Of a DNA stretch of 64,000 nucleotides, positions 45,163 to 53,208 are shown piece after piece; positions within the stretch are counted from its first letter, which is position 1, and every line of letters begins with the position of its first letter. Origin of the DNA: Nocardia camponoti (lineage in GTDB: Bacteria; Actinomycetota; Actinomycetes; Mycobacteriales; Mycobacteriaceae); the NCBI RefSeq assembly GCF_014646135.1, contig NZ_BMMW01000001.1, forward strand, positions 79,570-143,569. The letters are read 5' to 3'. The translations under genes were made by a program, and so were the position numbers. The notes under the pieces were generated by a model that saw only the letters and a list, made by a program, of their open reading frames with translations, did no database searches and was not told the DNA's origin.

Positions 45163-46079
45163 GCCTGCGCGTCGGATACTTCCCGCACAACAACTCACTT
45201 TTCGTCCTGCGTCACCTCGGCATCCTCGAACGGGCACTGCCCGACGTCGAGTGGGTCGACCTGCGCGAGTTGCCCGCGCCGCCGGACGTCGACGTGAAAA
45301 CCGCACTGCCAAGCGAGCATTCGGACTGGTTGTTCACCGATGGCGGCTATGACGTGATCGGCACCGGCTTCACTCCGCCGCTCACCGCGCTCGCCAACAA
45401 CCGCGACATCGTGTACCTCGGCATCTCGGGCCCGCGCGTGGAAAACGGTCGCCTCGTCGCTACGGCGGCGAGCGGCATCACCTCCGCCGCTGACCTCAGG
45501 GGCAAGCGCGTCGGCATCGCGCACGGGTCGTGGCAGACCACCCTGCTGTTGCTCGCGCTCGATCGAGTTGGGCTGGGCTGGAACGACATTGAACCCGTCG
45601 ACGTCGACGTGCGCGGCGGCGGCAACGCGCTGCTCAGCGGCGACCTCGATGCCTGGGTCGGCACCTACCCCGGCCTGCGCGACGTCGAAGCGGCGACCGA
45701 GTTGGTGACCCTTGTCGACACCGCGTCGCTGTTTAGTCACCCGTCGCTGTGGTTCACCCGCCGCGACCTCGTCGATGACAACCCCGACGCCGTGAGCGCG
45801 GTCCTTTCGGCACTCGCCGAGGCCGACGCGTGGATCATCGCCAACCCACGCGAAGCGGCGAAGTTCTTCGTCGACGACGCCAACGCGCACGGGCTGCCCG
45901 CCGACCTGGACGCATGGGAAGCCGCGCTGCGCGGCCGCCCGTTCGGCATCAACCCGGTGACCGAGGAGTTCCTCGACGAACAGCAGGCAGCGGCTGACCT
46001 CCTGTTCGCCAACGGACTGCTGCCCAAGACCGTCGACGTGCGATCGGCCGCGCTGCCCTGGTTGGGTGCCGCGGTTTAG
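45159..46079 (+). CDS. cytosolic SsuA-fold protein
   Basis: This 306-residue protein of the NMT1/SsuA binding-protein fold lacks both a signal sequence and a lipobox; it begins MSLRVGYFPHNNSLFVLRHL. Hinge-region patterns such as ADLRGKRVGIAHGSWQTTLLLLALDRVGL and GDLDAWVGTYPGL are clear. Unlike its neighbour it has no cysteine, so the DszB mechanism is ruled out. It may be a binding protein acting in the cytosol, a chaperone for a reactive intermediate, or a non-cysteine enzyme built on this fold. It is coupled to the aldolase gene by ATGA and ends the operon before a strong terminator. Confidence 0.75.
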   Translation: MSLRVGYFPHNNSLFVLRHLGILERALPDVEWVDLRELPAPPDVDVKTALPSEHSDWLFTDGGYDVIGTGFTPPLTALANNRDIVYLGISGPRVENGRLVATAASGITSAADLRGKRVGIAHGSWQTTLLLLALDRVGLGWNDIEPVDVDVRGGGNALLSGDLDAWVGTYPGLRDVEAATELVTLVDTASLFSHPSLWFTRRDLVDDNPDAVSAVLSALAEADAWIIANPREAAKFFVDDANAHGLPADLDAWEAALRGRPFGINPVTEEFLDEQQAAADLLFANGLLPKTVDVRSAALPWLGAAV

Positions 46080-46093
46080 GTAAAGACACGAAC

Positions 46094-46130
46094 AACGATG
46101 CCCGATACCTAATTGGTACCGGGCATCGTT
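46094..46130. terminator. terminator of the organosulfur operon
   Basis: Perfect 11-bp arms AACGATGCCCG and CGGGCATCGTT with a 15-nt loop that can pair further (GGTACC). It lies 14 bp after the last gene of the operon and just before the convergent 51-codon gene. There is no long T run. Confidence 0.8.
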
Positions 46131-46148
46131 GGCGTTTGCTGGCGGGGT

Positions 46149-46304
46149 CTAACGAACCAGTTGGGGCAGGTGCGGGTCGGTGGAAACTGGACGGATACGG
46201 CGAGATTCAAACCAATAGGTCAGCGAAACCGTGGCGTACGAAGCGAGCACCACGGCCGCGGTCATCAACAGAAACGCGACGATCAACCCGAGTACAAAAC
46301 TCAT
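46149..46304 (-). CDS. 51-aa single-pass membrane protein
   Basis: This small ORF has a strong GAGGAGGG a few bases before its ATG. The peptide starts MSFVLGLIVAFLLMTAAVVL, a clear membrane helix of about 25 residues. It continues with an aromatic belt (SYATVSLTYWF), then a short charged tail with Arg-Arg and Pro residues. The bias to G/C at third codon positions and the strong ribosome binding site support it as real. No neighbours share its direction. The function is unknown. Confidence 0.65.
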   Translation of the reverse strand: MSFVLGLIVAFLLMTAAVVLASYATVSLTYWFESRRIRPVSTDPHLPQLVR

Positions 46305-46579
46305 GTGCCCTCCTCGCGATAGGGTGGATCTGCGATAAAGGTGGTGGTCAGCGCCTCGTCGCGCCGAGAATGAACGAGCCCCGCGTAATCGATCCTAGGT
46401 CCGTGCGCCGCGTTGGGCACGGTCTGACAGGTGTGACGCCGCCCATTTTATTAGCGGAGTGTCTGCTGGATCACAGTTGGGCCCTGAGGTTGAATGTTCA
46501 ATGGTTTGGGTTTCACCGCGTCACGAAGTTCTCGTCAACGGCTTTTACTCCACGAGCAACCGACGAAGGAGCACCGATC

Positions 46580-46873
46580 GTGAGCATGATCCTGGCTGTG
46601 TCGGACAGCGTCAGCGCCGTTTTCGCGCAGGTGGGCAATCCAACCCCGGAGGCACCGCCGATGGCGGAGAAGGTCTTGCAGTTGGGTCGTTACTTCACCT
46701 GGATGGTGCTGCTTTCCGGCGTTACCGCGATTACGTATGGCGGCGGCCGGTTCGCCTGGGAGAAGTGGAGTGGTGGCGGGTTGCAGTCGCCGAAGATGAT
46801 CGCGAGCGCGATGGCGGGCGGCGCGGTCGCCACTAGCGCCGGGACCATCATGAACGCCGTGATCGGCGGCTAA
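46580..46873 (+). CDS. small two-helix membrane protein, 97 aa
   Basis: GAAGGAG lies before the GTG at 46580. The protein has a short N-terminal stretch with FAQVGNPTPEAPP and a hydrophobic helix (YFTWMVLLSGVTAITYGGG). A short loop and a Gly/Ala/Met-rich second helix (MIASAMAGGAVATSAGTIM) follow. This size and layout recall VirB2/TrbC pilin-like or conjugation-associated proteins, but no other conjugation gene is nearby. It is followed 14 bp later by the acetyltransferase gene and may be cotranscribed. Confidence 0.6.
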   Translation: MSMILAVSDSVSAVFAQVGNPTPEAPPMAEKVLQLGRYFTWMVLLSGVTAITYGGGRFAWEKWSGGGLQSPKMIASAMAGGAVATSAGTIMNAVIGG

Positions 46874-46887
46874 ATAGAGTTGGTCGC

Positions 46888-48087
46888 GTGAGCCAGATCC
46901 ACGTGACCACCCTCGACCTCGACGACGACATCCGCGCCGCCAACCGGCTCTTTCGCACAGCGATGGTCGGGTTGCCGCCCATTCCCGCAGATCAGGACCA
47001 CCTGTGCGAGGTCGGCCGCACGCTTGGCGCGCATCTCGATGGACAGCTGGTTGGCACGGTCGACTCCTACACGAGTTGGATGGCCGTCCCCGGCGGTACG
47101 CGGGTGCCGCACGCGGCGGTCACGCATGTGGGTGTGCTGCCGACGCATACGCGTCGCGGGGTGATCAGCACGTTGATGCGGGCACAGTTGGCCGACATCG
47201 CCGCGCGCGGTGAGGTTGTCGCGAGTTTGCGTGCGTCGGAGGGCGTGATCTACGAACGTTTCGGTTACGGGATAGCGAGTTCCTATGCGCGACTTCGGCT
47301 TCGGAAGGTCTCCGCTGCTGTGCGTGAATCGGTTGCCGCCGCTGGACCGGTGCGCTTTGTTGATCCGGTCGAGGCATGGAAAACCTTCCCCGCGCTGTAC
47401 GAGCGGCTCACGCCCAGTCGCGCGGGTGCGATAGCGCGGCCGCACTATTGGTGGGCCGGGCAGGAGCGATCGGCGCAGGGCGCGGTCTACACGATGGTGC
47501 ACGGGGAGCCCGGTGCCGCGGACGGGTTCCTGCGCTACCACGCCGCGCATTCGGCGAATTGGTTTGCCGAGCCCGATAAGACCGTCGTTGTCGACGACCT
47601 GGTTGCGTCGACTCCTGCCGCGTTTGTCGCGTTCGTGCGACACCTGCTGTCACTCGATCTCGTTCAGACGATCGTTTTCGCTGGTCTCCCCGTGGATACG
47701 CCATTGCGGCAGTTGTTGGTAAATGAGCGGGCCCTCGAGGTTGAGCGGGTGCGGGACGAAACGTGGCTACGGCTCATTGACGTCGAGTCCGCGCTGTCGG
47801 CTCGGGGGTACCGCAACGCCGCACCGGTGGTTGTCGAGGTTCGCGATGCGTTGCTGCCCCACAATTCCGGGCGGTACCTGATTACGCCGGACAAGGTGGT
47901 GCGAACCGACGACGCCGCTGACTTATCGGTGGAGGTGGCGGCACTATCGGCCACCTATCTCGGGGCGACGTCGTGGGCCGACCTCGTTTTCGCTGGACGT
48001 GCTGTCGAGGTCACTGCGGGCGCTGCGTTGGCGGCGGACGCGCTGTTTACCACTGATCGACTGCCCTTCAGCGGGACACACTTCTGA
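46888..48087 (+). CDS. Eis-family GNAT acetyltransferase
   Basis: This 399-residue acetyltransferase of the Eis type has an N-terminal GNAT domain, a second GNAT-like domain and a SCP2-like C-terminal domain. The acetyl-CoA motif VLPTHTRRGVISTLM (83-97), the catalytic tyrosine in SEGVIYERFGYG (Tyr122) and a C-terminal Phe carboxylate (ending GTHF) match Mycobacterium tuberculosis Eis. Eis-type enzymes acetylate several amines of aminoglycosides and peptides. Regulation and natural substrate are unknown here. The start is GTG. Confidence 0.88.
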   Translation: MSQIHVTTLDLDDDIRAANRLFRTAMVGLPPIPADQDHLCEVGRTLGAHLDGQLVGTVDSYTSWMAVPGGTRVPHAAVTHVGVLPTHTRRGVISTLMRAQLADIAARGEVVASLRASEGVIYERFGYGIASSYARLRLRKVSAAVRESVAAAGPVRFVDPVEAWKTFPALYERLTPSRAGAIARPHYWWAGQERSAQGAVYTMVHGEPGAADGFLRYHAAHSANWFAEPDKTVVVDDLVASTPAAFVAFVRHLLSLDLVQTIVFAGLPVDTPLRQLLVNERALEVERVRDETWLRLIDVESALSARGYRNAAPVVVEVRDALLPHNSGRYLITPDKVVRTDDAADLSVEVAALSATYLGATSWADLVFAGRAVEVTAGAALAADALFTTDRLPFSGTHF

Positions 48088-48136
48088 GAAAGGTGTTTGG
48101 CTCAACGCCAACGGGTGACGCTGCGATGCGTGGCAG

Positions 48137-49393
48137 TCAGCGTGGGTTTTTGGCGTCGAACGGCGGGCTGGTGATCGGCGGAAGCGCGTTCGAGATCTGC
48201 GCCACGAGTTTCCACGGTCGGTCGGTGTCTGCCGTTGACTTTCCTGAGGTGAGGATCGCGCCCGACAGGGCGCGCGCGGGGTCGGCCCAGCCATACTGGG
48301 TTGTCAATCCGCTTCTGCCGAAATGGGTTTCGGTGTTGCGGCCGAATTTGCTGCGTTGGCCGCCGATTTCGAATCCGCCTCGGCTCACCCGGCCGCCGAC
48401 GCGGGGGAGTGGGGCGTCGGGGGCGATGGCGGTGCGCAGCGTGTCGGGGTTGAGGATGCGTACTCCGTCGAGTTCGCCGCCGCGCGTGAGGATTTCGTAG
48501 AAGCGGGACAGTTCGTTGGCGGTGGTGACGAGGTTGCCGGAGGGGAGTTCGGCGGTCAGGAACGCGCCGGTGGTTGCCTTGTCGGTCTTGCTGAAGCCGT
48601 TGCCGACGGCTTTGCCGGTGAGGTAGGTCTGGACTCGCGACGGCGGCGGACCGGTTTTCACGCTCTGGACCACCTGCGCGACGTCTTCGGCGTTGACGCC
48701 AAATCTGTTCCAGCGGAACCCAAGTGGGTTGAGTACTTGCTCGGTGAGGTGGTCGTTCATTCGTTTGCCGGTGACGCGGTGCACGAGCAGTCGTTGGACG
48801 AGCCCGGCGGTGAGCGCGTGGTAGATGCGGAAGCGGCGGCGCGGCCAGCTCGGCTTGAGGTCGGCGAGGGCGGCGGCGGCGAGGTCTTCGTCGAACACGA
48901 CCGCTGAGCCGGAATACCCTGCGGGCAGGAACGGGATGCCAGCGGTGTGGGCGAGGATGTCGCCAATGGTGATGTGCTGCTTGCCGTTTCGCTGGAACTC
49001 GGTGAGGTAGTTGGCGACCGGATCGTCGAGCTGGAAGAACCCTTGCTCGATCAGCATGAACATCACCGTCGCCGCGACCCCTTTCGCCGTGGAGAACCCG
49101 CAGAAGGGTGAGTCGACCGTGAGCGCTTCGGTAGGAGCGTCGGCAGCGGCCCCGGGCACGTTTCCTTTCGCGTGCCCAATGCTGCGATTAAGCAGCACGG
49201 CCCCTTCGCGCCTGACACAGACCTGAATGGCGGGCGTAGTCCCGAGCCGATACCACTCGAGAACCGCCGCCCAGATCCAGTCAACAACGAGCGGATCGAC
49301 GCCGACCCCGAGCGGGTCATCCTCTTTCCCGACGTCAATGACACTGTCGAGGTCGGCAGGAACCGCAACGAGATTGTCTACGCCGAAACTCAT
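48137..49393 (-). CDS. serine hydrolase, beta-lactamase/esterase family
   Basis: This 418-residue protein has the class C beta-lactamase/DD-peptidase/EstB fold. The nucleophile motif SxxK is FSTAK (Ser101, Lys104), the YxN-like motif is IYHAL, and HFGRSG near residue 370 fills the place of the KTG box. There is no signal peptide, so it is probably a cytosolic esterase (LipE/LpqK-related) and not a secreted beta-lactamase. It is convergent with the acetyltransferase gene. Confidence 0.85.
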   Translation of the reverse strand: MSFGVDNLVAVPADLDSVIDVGKEDDPLGVGVDPLVVDWIWAAVLEWYRLGTTPAIQVCVRREGAVLLNRSIGHAKGNVPGAAADAPTEALTVDSPFCGFSTAKGVAATVMFMLIEQGFFQLDDPVANYLTEFQRNGKQHITIGDILAHTAGIPFLPAGYSGSAVVFDEDLAAAALADLKPSWPRRRFRIYHALTAGLVQRLLVHRVTGKRMNDHLTEQVLNPLGFRWNRFGVNAEDVAQVVQSVKTGPPPSRVQTYLTGKAVGNGFSKTDKATTGAFLTAELPSGNLVTTANELSRFYEILTRGGELDGVRILNPDTLRTAIAPDAPLPRVGGRVSRGGFEIGGQRSKFGRNTETHFGRSGLTTQYGWADPARALSGAILTSGKSTADTDRPWKLVAQISNALPPITSPPFDAKNPR

Positions 49394-49428
49394 GCCCCCA
49401 CTGTAGGCGCGGATTGGCCACCGCCAAT

Positions 49429-49495
49429 CAAGATCACCACGCTACTGCGGCGGCATCGCCTGAGTGGCTTTCGCCACCAGAGCGTGGTGATCTTG
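49429..49495. repeat. palindromic repeat unit A
   Basis: Perfect 15-bp arms CAAGATCACCACGCT and AGCGTGGTGATCTTG enclose a 37-nt loop. The unit shares its outer arms and a loop core (GGCATCG, GAGT, TTTC, CACCA) with unit B just downstream. It lies in a 354-bp gap without ORFs. Confidence 0.75.
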
Positions 49496-49507
49496 GTGTT
49501 GGTGGTC

Positions 49508-49580
49508 GACCAAGATCACCAGGCTCTCAGGGAGGCATCGGCCGAGTAGGTTTCTGCACCATTGCCTGGTGATCTTGGTC
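49508..49580. repeat. palindromic repeat unit B
   Basis: Perfect 17-bp arms GACCAAGATCACCAGGC and its reverse complement enclose a 39-nt loop that aligns with that of unit A. The right arm of A and the left arm of B are also complementary, so an alternative hairpin is possible. The remaining 167 bp to the flavoprotein stop hold nothing I can identify. Confidence 0.75.
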
Positions 49581-49747
49581 AGTGGGGGCGGTTGCGCGGG
49601 GAAGAGGCGCAATCTGGGCCGCATGGGGTCGGTGGAGTGCTGAGCTGGTTCGGTTCTTGGGGTGCGCGGAGGCGGGTCAATCGCGGGGACGCTGCCGACT
49701 GCGCACACCAAAGGTGACGGGGAGTCATAGCTAAACCTGGCGTTTCG

Positions 49748-52471
49748 TCATGGGGTGCTCAGTTCTACCGGGCGCGCATCCGGCGACAGGCCTGCGGCAG
49801 TCAAGGCTCGGCGGGCGTACGCGCGGACGTCGGCGTCGGGGTCGGTCACTGCCGAGGACAAAGCGGACAAAGCGGCAGCGTCGTCTTGCCACGTTGTCAA
49901 CGTCAGTACTGCTGCCTTGCGGACGTCCAGGTGTTGGTCAGACAAAGCGCCGGCCAACACATCAACCGCGGTCGAAGACGGTGCCGCGGCCAAGCCCCGT
50001 GCCGCGCCTACGCGAACCTGCCATGCCGAATTGCGTAGAGCCGCAGATAAAGTGGTGATGTCTTCCGACTCCACGCCCACCGCCGCGTGCGCCGCCAAAG
50101 CTGCCGCGCGCACCAGGGGATCCGCGTCCGAGGTCAACGTGCGGATCACCTCGATTCCGCCCGAGCCGATCGACGCCAAACCGTGCGCGACGGTAATGCG
50201 GACCTCGCGGTTCGCATCGCCAGCGATCGACGCCACCGAAACCGCGTCGTCCAGCGAAACCAACGCACGCACCGCCTCGATCCGCACACGATGGTCCGAG
50301 TCGGCAAGTGCCGCACGGTAATCCGCCGCCGAACCCGCCTTCAACGCACGCAGCAAGTCGACCACCGTCGCACGCACTAGGGGGTCAACCGACGTCAAGT
50401 GGTCGGCAAGAGCGCCCGCACCCGGCAGCACCTCAACCAACTCACGCAAACTCTCCGTCGCCGCGCGACGCACCGATGCCGCGTCGTCGCCAAGCGCACG
50501 CACCAACTCCACCGCGAAACCCTCGGGCGTGTTCTCCGTCAACACCGACAGTGCCGCGACCCGAACCACCGGATCAGCGTCGGCCAGGAACACCGAAAGA
50601 TCCGACACCGCAGGCGAATCCAACGCGAGCAACGTGACCAACTGCGGCGACGACGGCGCGCTAGGCGCGGCGGCGACACGCGGCGGCGCGGAGTTCGCTG
50701 GTGCCCGCGTCCCGACCAGCGACGGCTGCGGAATCACTTCTTCGATCGGCGACGCCGACGGCACCTCATCCAACCCGGGCACCGCAACCAAATACGGTGC
50801 GACAGAACGCTTCACGAATTCCATCTCGCCATCGGCGCGCTTGCGCAAGTTGAGGTGGAAGTTCCACGACTCATCGTCACGATCCGGAATATCGGCACGG
50901 TCGTGGTACAAACCCCACCGCGACTCCGTGCGCGTCAGCGAACTCCGCGACGCCATTTCCGCACAATCGCGAATGAACTGCACCTCGACCGCACGCATCA
51001 ATTCGTGCGGCGTGACCGCGCCGATCCCGTCGACCTCAGCGCGCATCCGCTCAAAGGTTTCCACCGCGATCGACAACTTCGCCGCCGTCTTAGGCGGTGC
51101 CACATAGTCATTCACGAATCGACGCAACTTGTATTCAACCTGCGTCTGCGGCGGACCTTCCGGCTGGCGCAACGGCCGATAGATCAACTCGTGCGCCTCC
51201 GCCAACTGGTCAGCGGGCAACGAATCCGGCGCGTCAACGGAAGCAAGCGTCGACGCGGCGTGCGCACCGGCAAGGTCGCCGTACACAAACGCGCCAATCA
51301 TGTAATTGTGCGGCACACACGCCAAGTCGCCCGCCGCGTAAAGCCCCGGTACCGTGGTGCGCGCGTTCTCGTCAACCCACACGCCCGACGCGGAATGGCC
51401 ACTGCACAACCCGATTTCGGAGATGTGCATCTCGATATCGTGCGTGCGGTAATCGTGCCCGCGATTGGCGTGGAACGTGCCACGCGTCGGCCGTTCGGTG
51501 GTGTGGAGAATCGATTCAAGCGTCGAGAGCGTCTCCTCGGGCAGATGCGACACCTTCAAATAGATGGGCCCGCGCGCGGATTCGATCTCTTCCTTGACCT
51601 CGGCCATCATCTGACCCGACCAGTAATCCGAATCAACGAAGCGCTCGCCTTCGGCGTTAACCTGGTACCCCCCAAAGGGATTCGCGACATAAGCGCACGC
51701 GGGCCCGTTGTAATCCTTGATCAGCGGATTGATCTGGAAGCACTCAATCCCCGACAGTTCCGCACCAGCGTGATAGGCCATCGAATAGCCGTCGCCAGCG
51801 TTCGTCGGATTCTCGTACGTGCCATACAAATACCCCGAAGCGGGCAGTCCAAGTCGCCCACACGGCCCGGTCGCCAAAATCACCGCTTTCGCGGCCACCT
51901 CAACGAATTCGCCTGTGCGCGTGTTGAATGCGGCCGCACCAACCGCACGCCCGCCCGACGTGAGCACCCGCACCGGCATCAACCGGTTCTCAATCCGAAT
52001 CCGCTCGCGCATCGTGCGCTGCCGCAACACGCGATACAGCGCCTTCTTCACATCTTTGCCCTCGGGCATCGGCAGCACATACGACCCCGACCGATGCACC
52101 CGTCGCACCGCGTACTCGCCGTACTCGTCCTTTTCGAACTTAACGCCATACCGCTCAAGCCGCTGCACCATCGCGAAACCCCGTGTGGCGGTTTGATATA
52201 CCGTCTTCTGGTTCACGATGCCGTCGTTGGCGCGAGTAATTTCGGCGACGTAATCCTCGGGTTCGGCCTTGCCGGGAATGACCGCGTTATTCACGCCGTC
52301 CATCCCCATCGCGAGCGCACCCGAATGCCGCACATGCGCCTTCTCCATCAGCAGCACGTTCGCGCCCTGCTCGGCGGCCGTCAGCGCGGCCATCGTGCCC
52401 GCGGTGCCACCGCCGATGACGAGCACGTCGCAATCGAGACGCATACGGTCGGCCAGTTCGGGAATGTTCAC
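49748..52471 (-). CDS. AprA/fumarate-reductase-like flavoprotein with C-terminal HEAT repeats
   Basis: This 907-residue cytosolic fusion has three parts. Residues 1 to about 560 form an FAD-binding flavoprotein of the succinate dehydrogenase/fumarate reductase/APS reductase alpha family: VIGGGTAGT (18-26), a helical AprA-like middle, and GLYAAGDLACVPHNYMIGAF, where the His fits a catalytic His of AprA. A Pro/Ala/Ser linker spans about 570-610. Nine HEAT-like repeats follow (611 to about 895), each with a D-x-VR core such as DPVVRVAAL. The GTG start overlaps the ATPase stop (GTGA). With the AprB-like ferredoxin encoded upstream it probably forms a redox enzyme; the HEAT part may dock a partner. 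Confidence 0.85.
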   Translation of the reverse strand: MNIPELADRMRLDCDVLVIGGGTAGTMAALTAAEQGANVLLMEKAHVRHSGALAMGMDGVNNAVIPGKAEPEDYVAEITRANDGIVNQKTVYQTATRGFAMVQRLERYGVKFEKDEYGEYAVRRVHRSGSYVLPMPEGKDVKKALYRVLRQRTMRERIRIENRLMPVRVLTSGGRAVGAAAFNTRTGEFVEVAAKAVILATGPCGRLGLPASGYLYGTYENPTNAGDGYSMAYHAGAELSGIECFQINPLIKDYNGPACAYVANPFGGYQVNAEGERFVDSDYWSGQMMAEVKEEIESARGPIYLKVSHLPEETLSTLESILHTTERPTRGTFHANRGHDYRTHDIEMHISEIGLCSGHSASGVWVDENARTTVPGLYAAGDLACVPHNYMIGAFVYGDLAGAHAASTLASVDAPDSLPADQLAEAHELIYRPLRQPEGPPQTQVEYKLRRFVNDYVAPPKTAAKLSIAVETFERMRAEVDGIGAVTPHELMRAVEVQFIRDCAEMASRSSLTRTESRWGLYHDRADIPDRDDESWNFHLNLRKRADGEMEFVKRSVAPYLVAVPGLDEVPSASPIEEVIPQPSLVGTRAPANSAPPRVAAAPSAPSSPQLVTLLALDSPAVSDLSVFLADADPVVRVAALSVLTENTPEGFAVELVRALGDDAASVRRAATESLRELVEVLPGAGALADHLTSVDPLVRATVVDLLRALKAGSAADYRAALADSDHRVRIEAVRALVSLDDAVSVASIAGDANREVRITVAHGLASIGSGGIEVIRTLTSDADPLVRAAALAAHAAVGVESEDITTLSAALRNSAWQVRVGAARGLAAAPSSTAVDVLAGALSDQHLDVRKAAVLTLTTWQDDAAALSALSSAVTDPDADVRAYARRALTAAGLSPDARPVELSTP

Positions 52472-53208
52472 AGCGACTCCATCAGGGTATTGCGCAGGTC
52501 AGCACGGTCGAGCGGCTCGCGCGGCGCGGGCACGGCGAAGACGCCGCGCAGCGCGCCATCACCGAGGACGGCGATGCGGTCGCCGAGCAGCAGCGCTTCA
52601 TCGAGGTCGTGGGTGACGAAAACGACCGTGGTCGGGTGAGCCTGCCAGGTGGCGATCAGCAGGCGTTGCATCTCAGCACGGGTTTGACTGTCGAGGGCGC
52701 CGAACGGTTCGTCCATCAACAGGGCGCGCGGCGAGCCAGCGAGGCTGCGCGCCAACTGAACTCGCTGGCGCATGCCGCCGGAAAGGTCACGCGGCAGGTA
52801 GTCGGCGTAGTCGACGAGACCGACCTCGCCAAGCCAGCGCAGTGAAGCGGCACCGCGCTCAGCGCGGGGAACGCCCCGAAGACGAAGTGCCAGTTCGACA
52901 TTCGCGCGTGCGGTCCGCCACGGCAGTAGCGCGTCGTCTTGGAAGACCAGCGCGCGGTCGGCCGACGGCCCACGCACCGGCGTGTCGTCAGCGAGAATCG
53001 TGCCGCCGCTCGGCTGGCGCAGGCCCGCGATCGCGCGCAGCAACGTCGACTTGCCGCACCCGGACTTGCCGACAAGGACGAGGATCTCGCCCGGGGTCAC
53101 ATCGAGATTGAGTTCGCGCACAACGGTTTTGGGACCGTAGTTCACGCGAAGCCCGTCCATGCGCAACCCCATCCCGGCGGTGTGCTCAACAAGAACCGAG
53201 GTCGTCAT
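52468..53208 (-). CDS. ABC transporter ATPase (nitrate/sulfonate/taurine type)
   Basis: This 246-residue ATPase has Walker A GKSGCGKST, Q-loop VFQDDALLPWRT, signature LSGGMRQR, Walker B ALLMDEPFGALD and H-loop THDLDEAL. LPW after the Q-loop is typical of SsuB/TauB. I start it at the ATG at 53208, which overlaps the permease stop as ATGA; eight extra residues upstream are not needed. It energises the second importer of the region. Confidence 0.93.
   Translation of the reverse strand: MTTSVLVEHTAGMGLRMDGLRVNYGPKTVVRELNLDVTPGEILVLVGKSGCGKSTLLRAIAGLRQPSGGTILADDTPVRGPSADRALVFQDDALLPWRTARANVELALRLRGVPRAERGAASLRWLGEVGLVDYADYLPRDLSGGMRQRVQLARSLAGSPRALLMDEPFGALDSQTRAEMQRLLIATWQAHPTTVVFVTHDLDEALLLGDRIAVLGDGALRGVFAVPAPREPLDRADLRNTLMESL

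Noticed and set aside
46490..46510. TTGAA-TG-TTCAA dyad upstream of the small membrane protein
   Set aside because: Short arms with no second copy and no adjacent regulator; likely chance.
50399..52639. 746-codon plus-strand frame opposite the AprA-like gene
   Set aside because: Arg-rich composition without motifs; the minus-strand frame has clear FAD and HEAT patterns.
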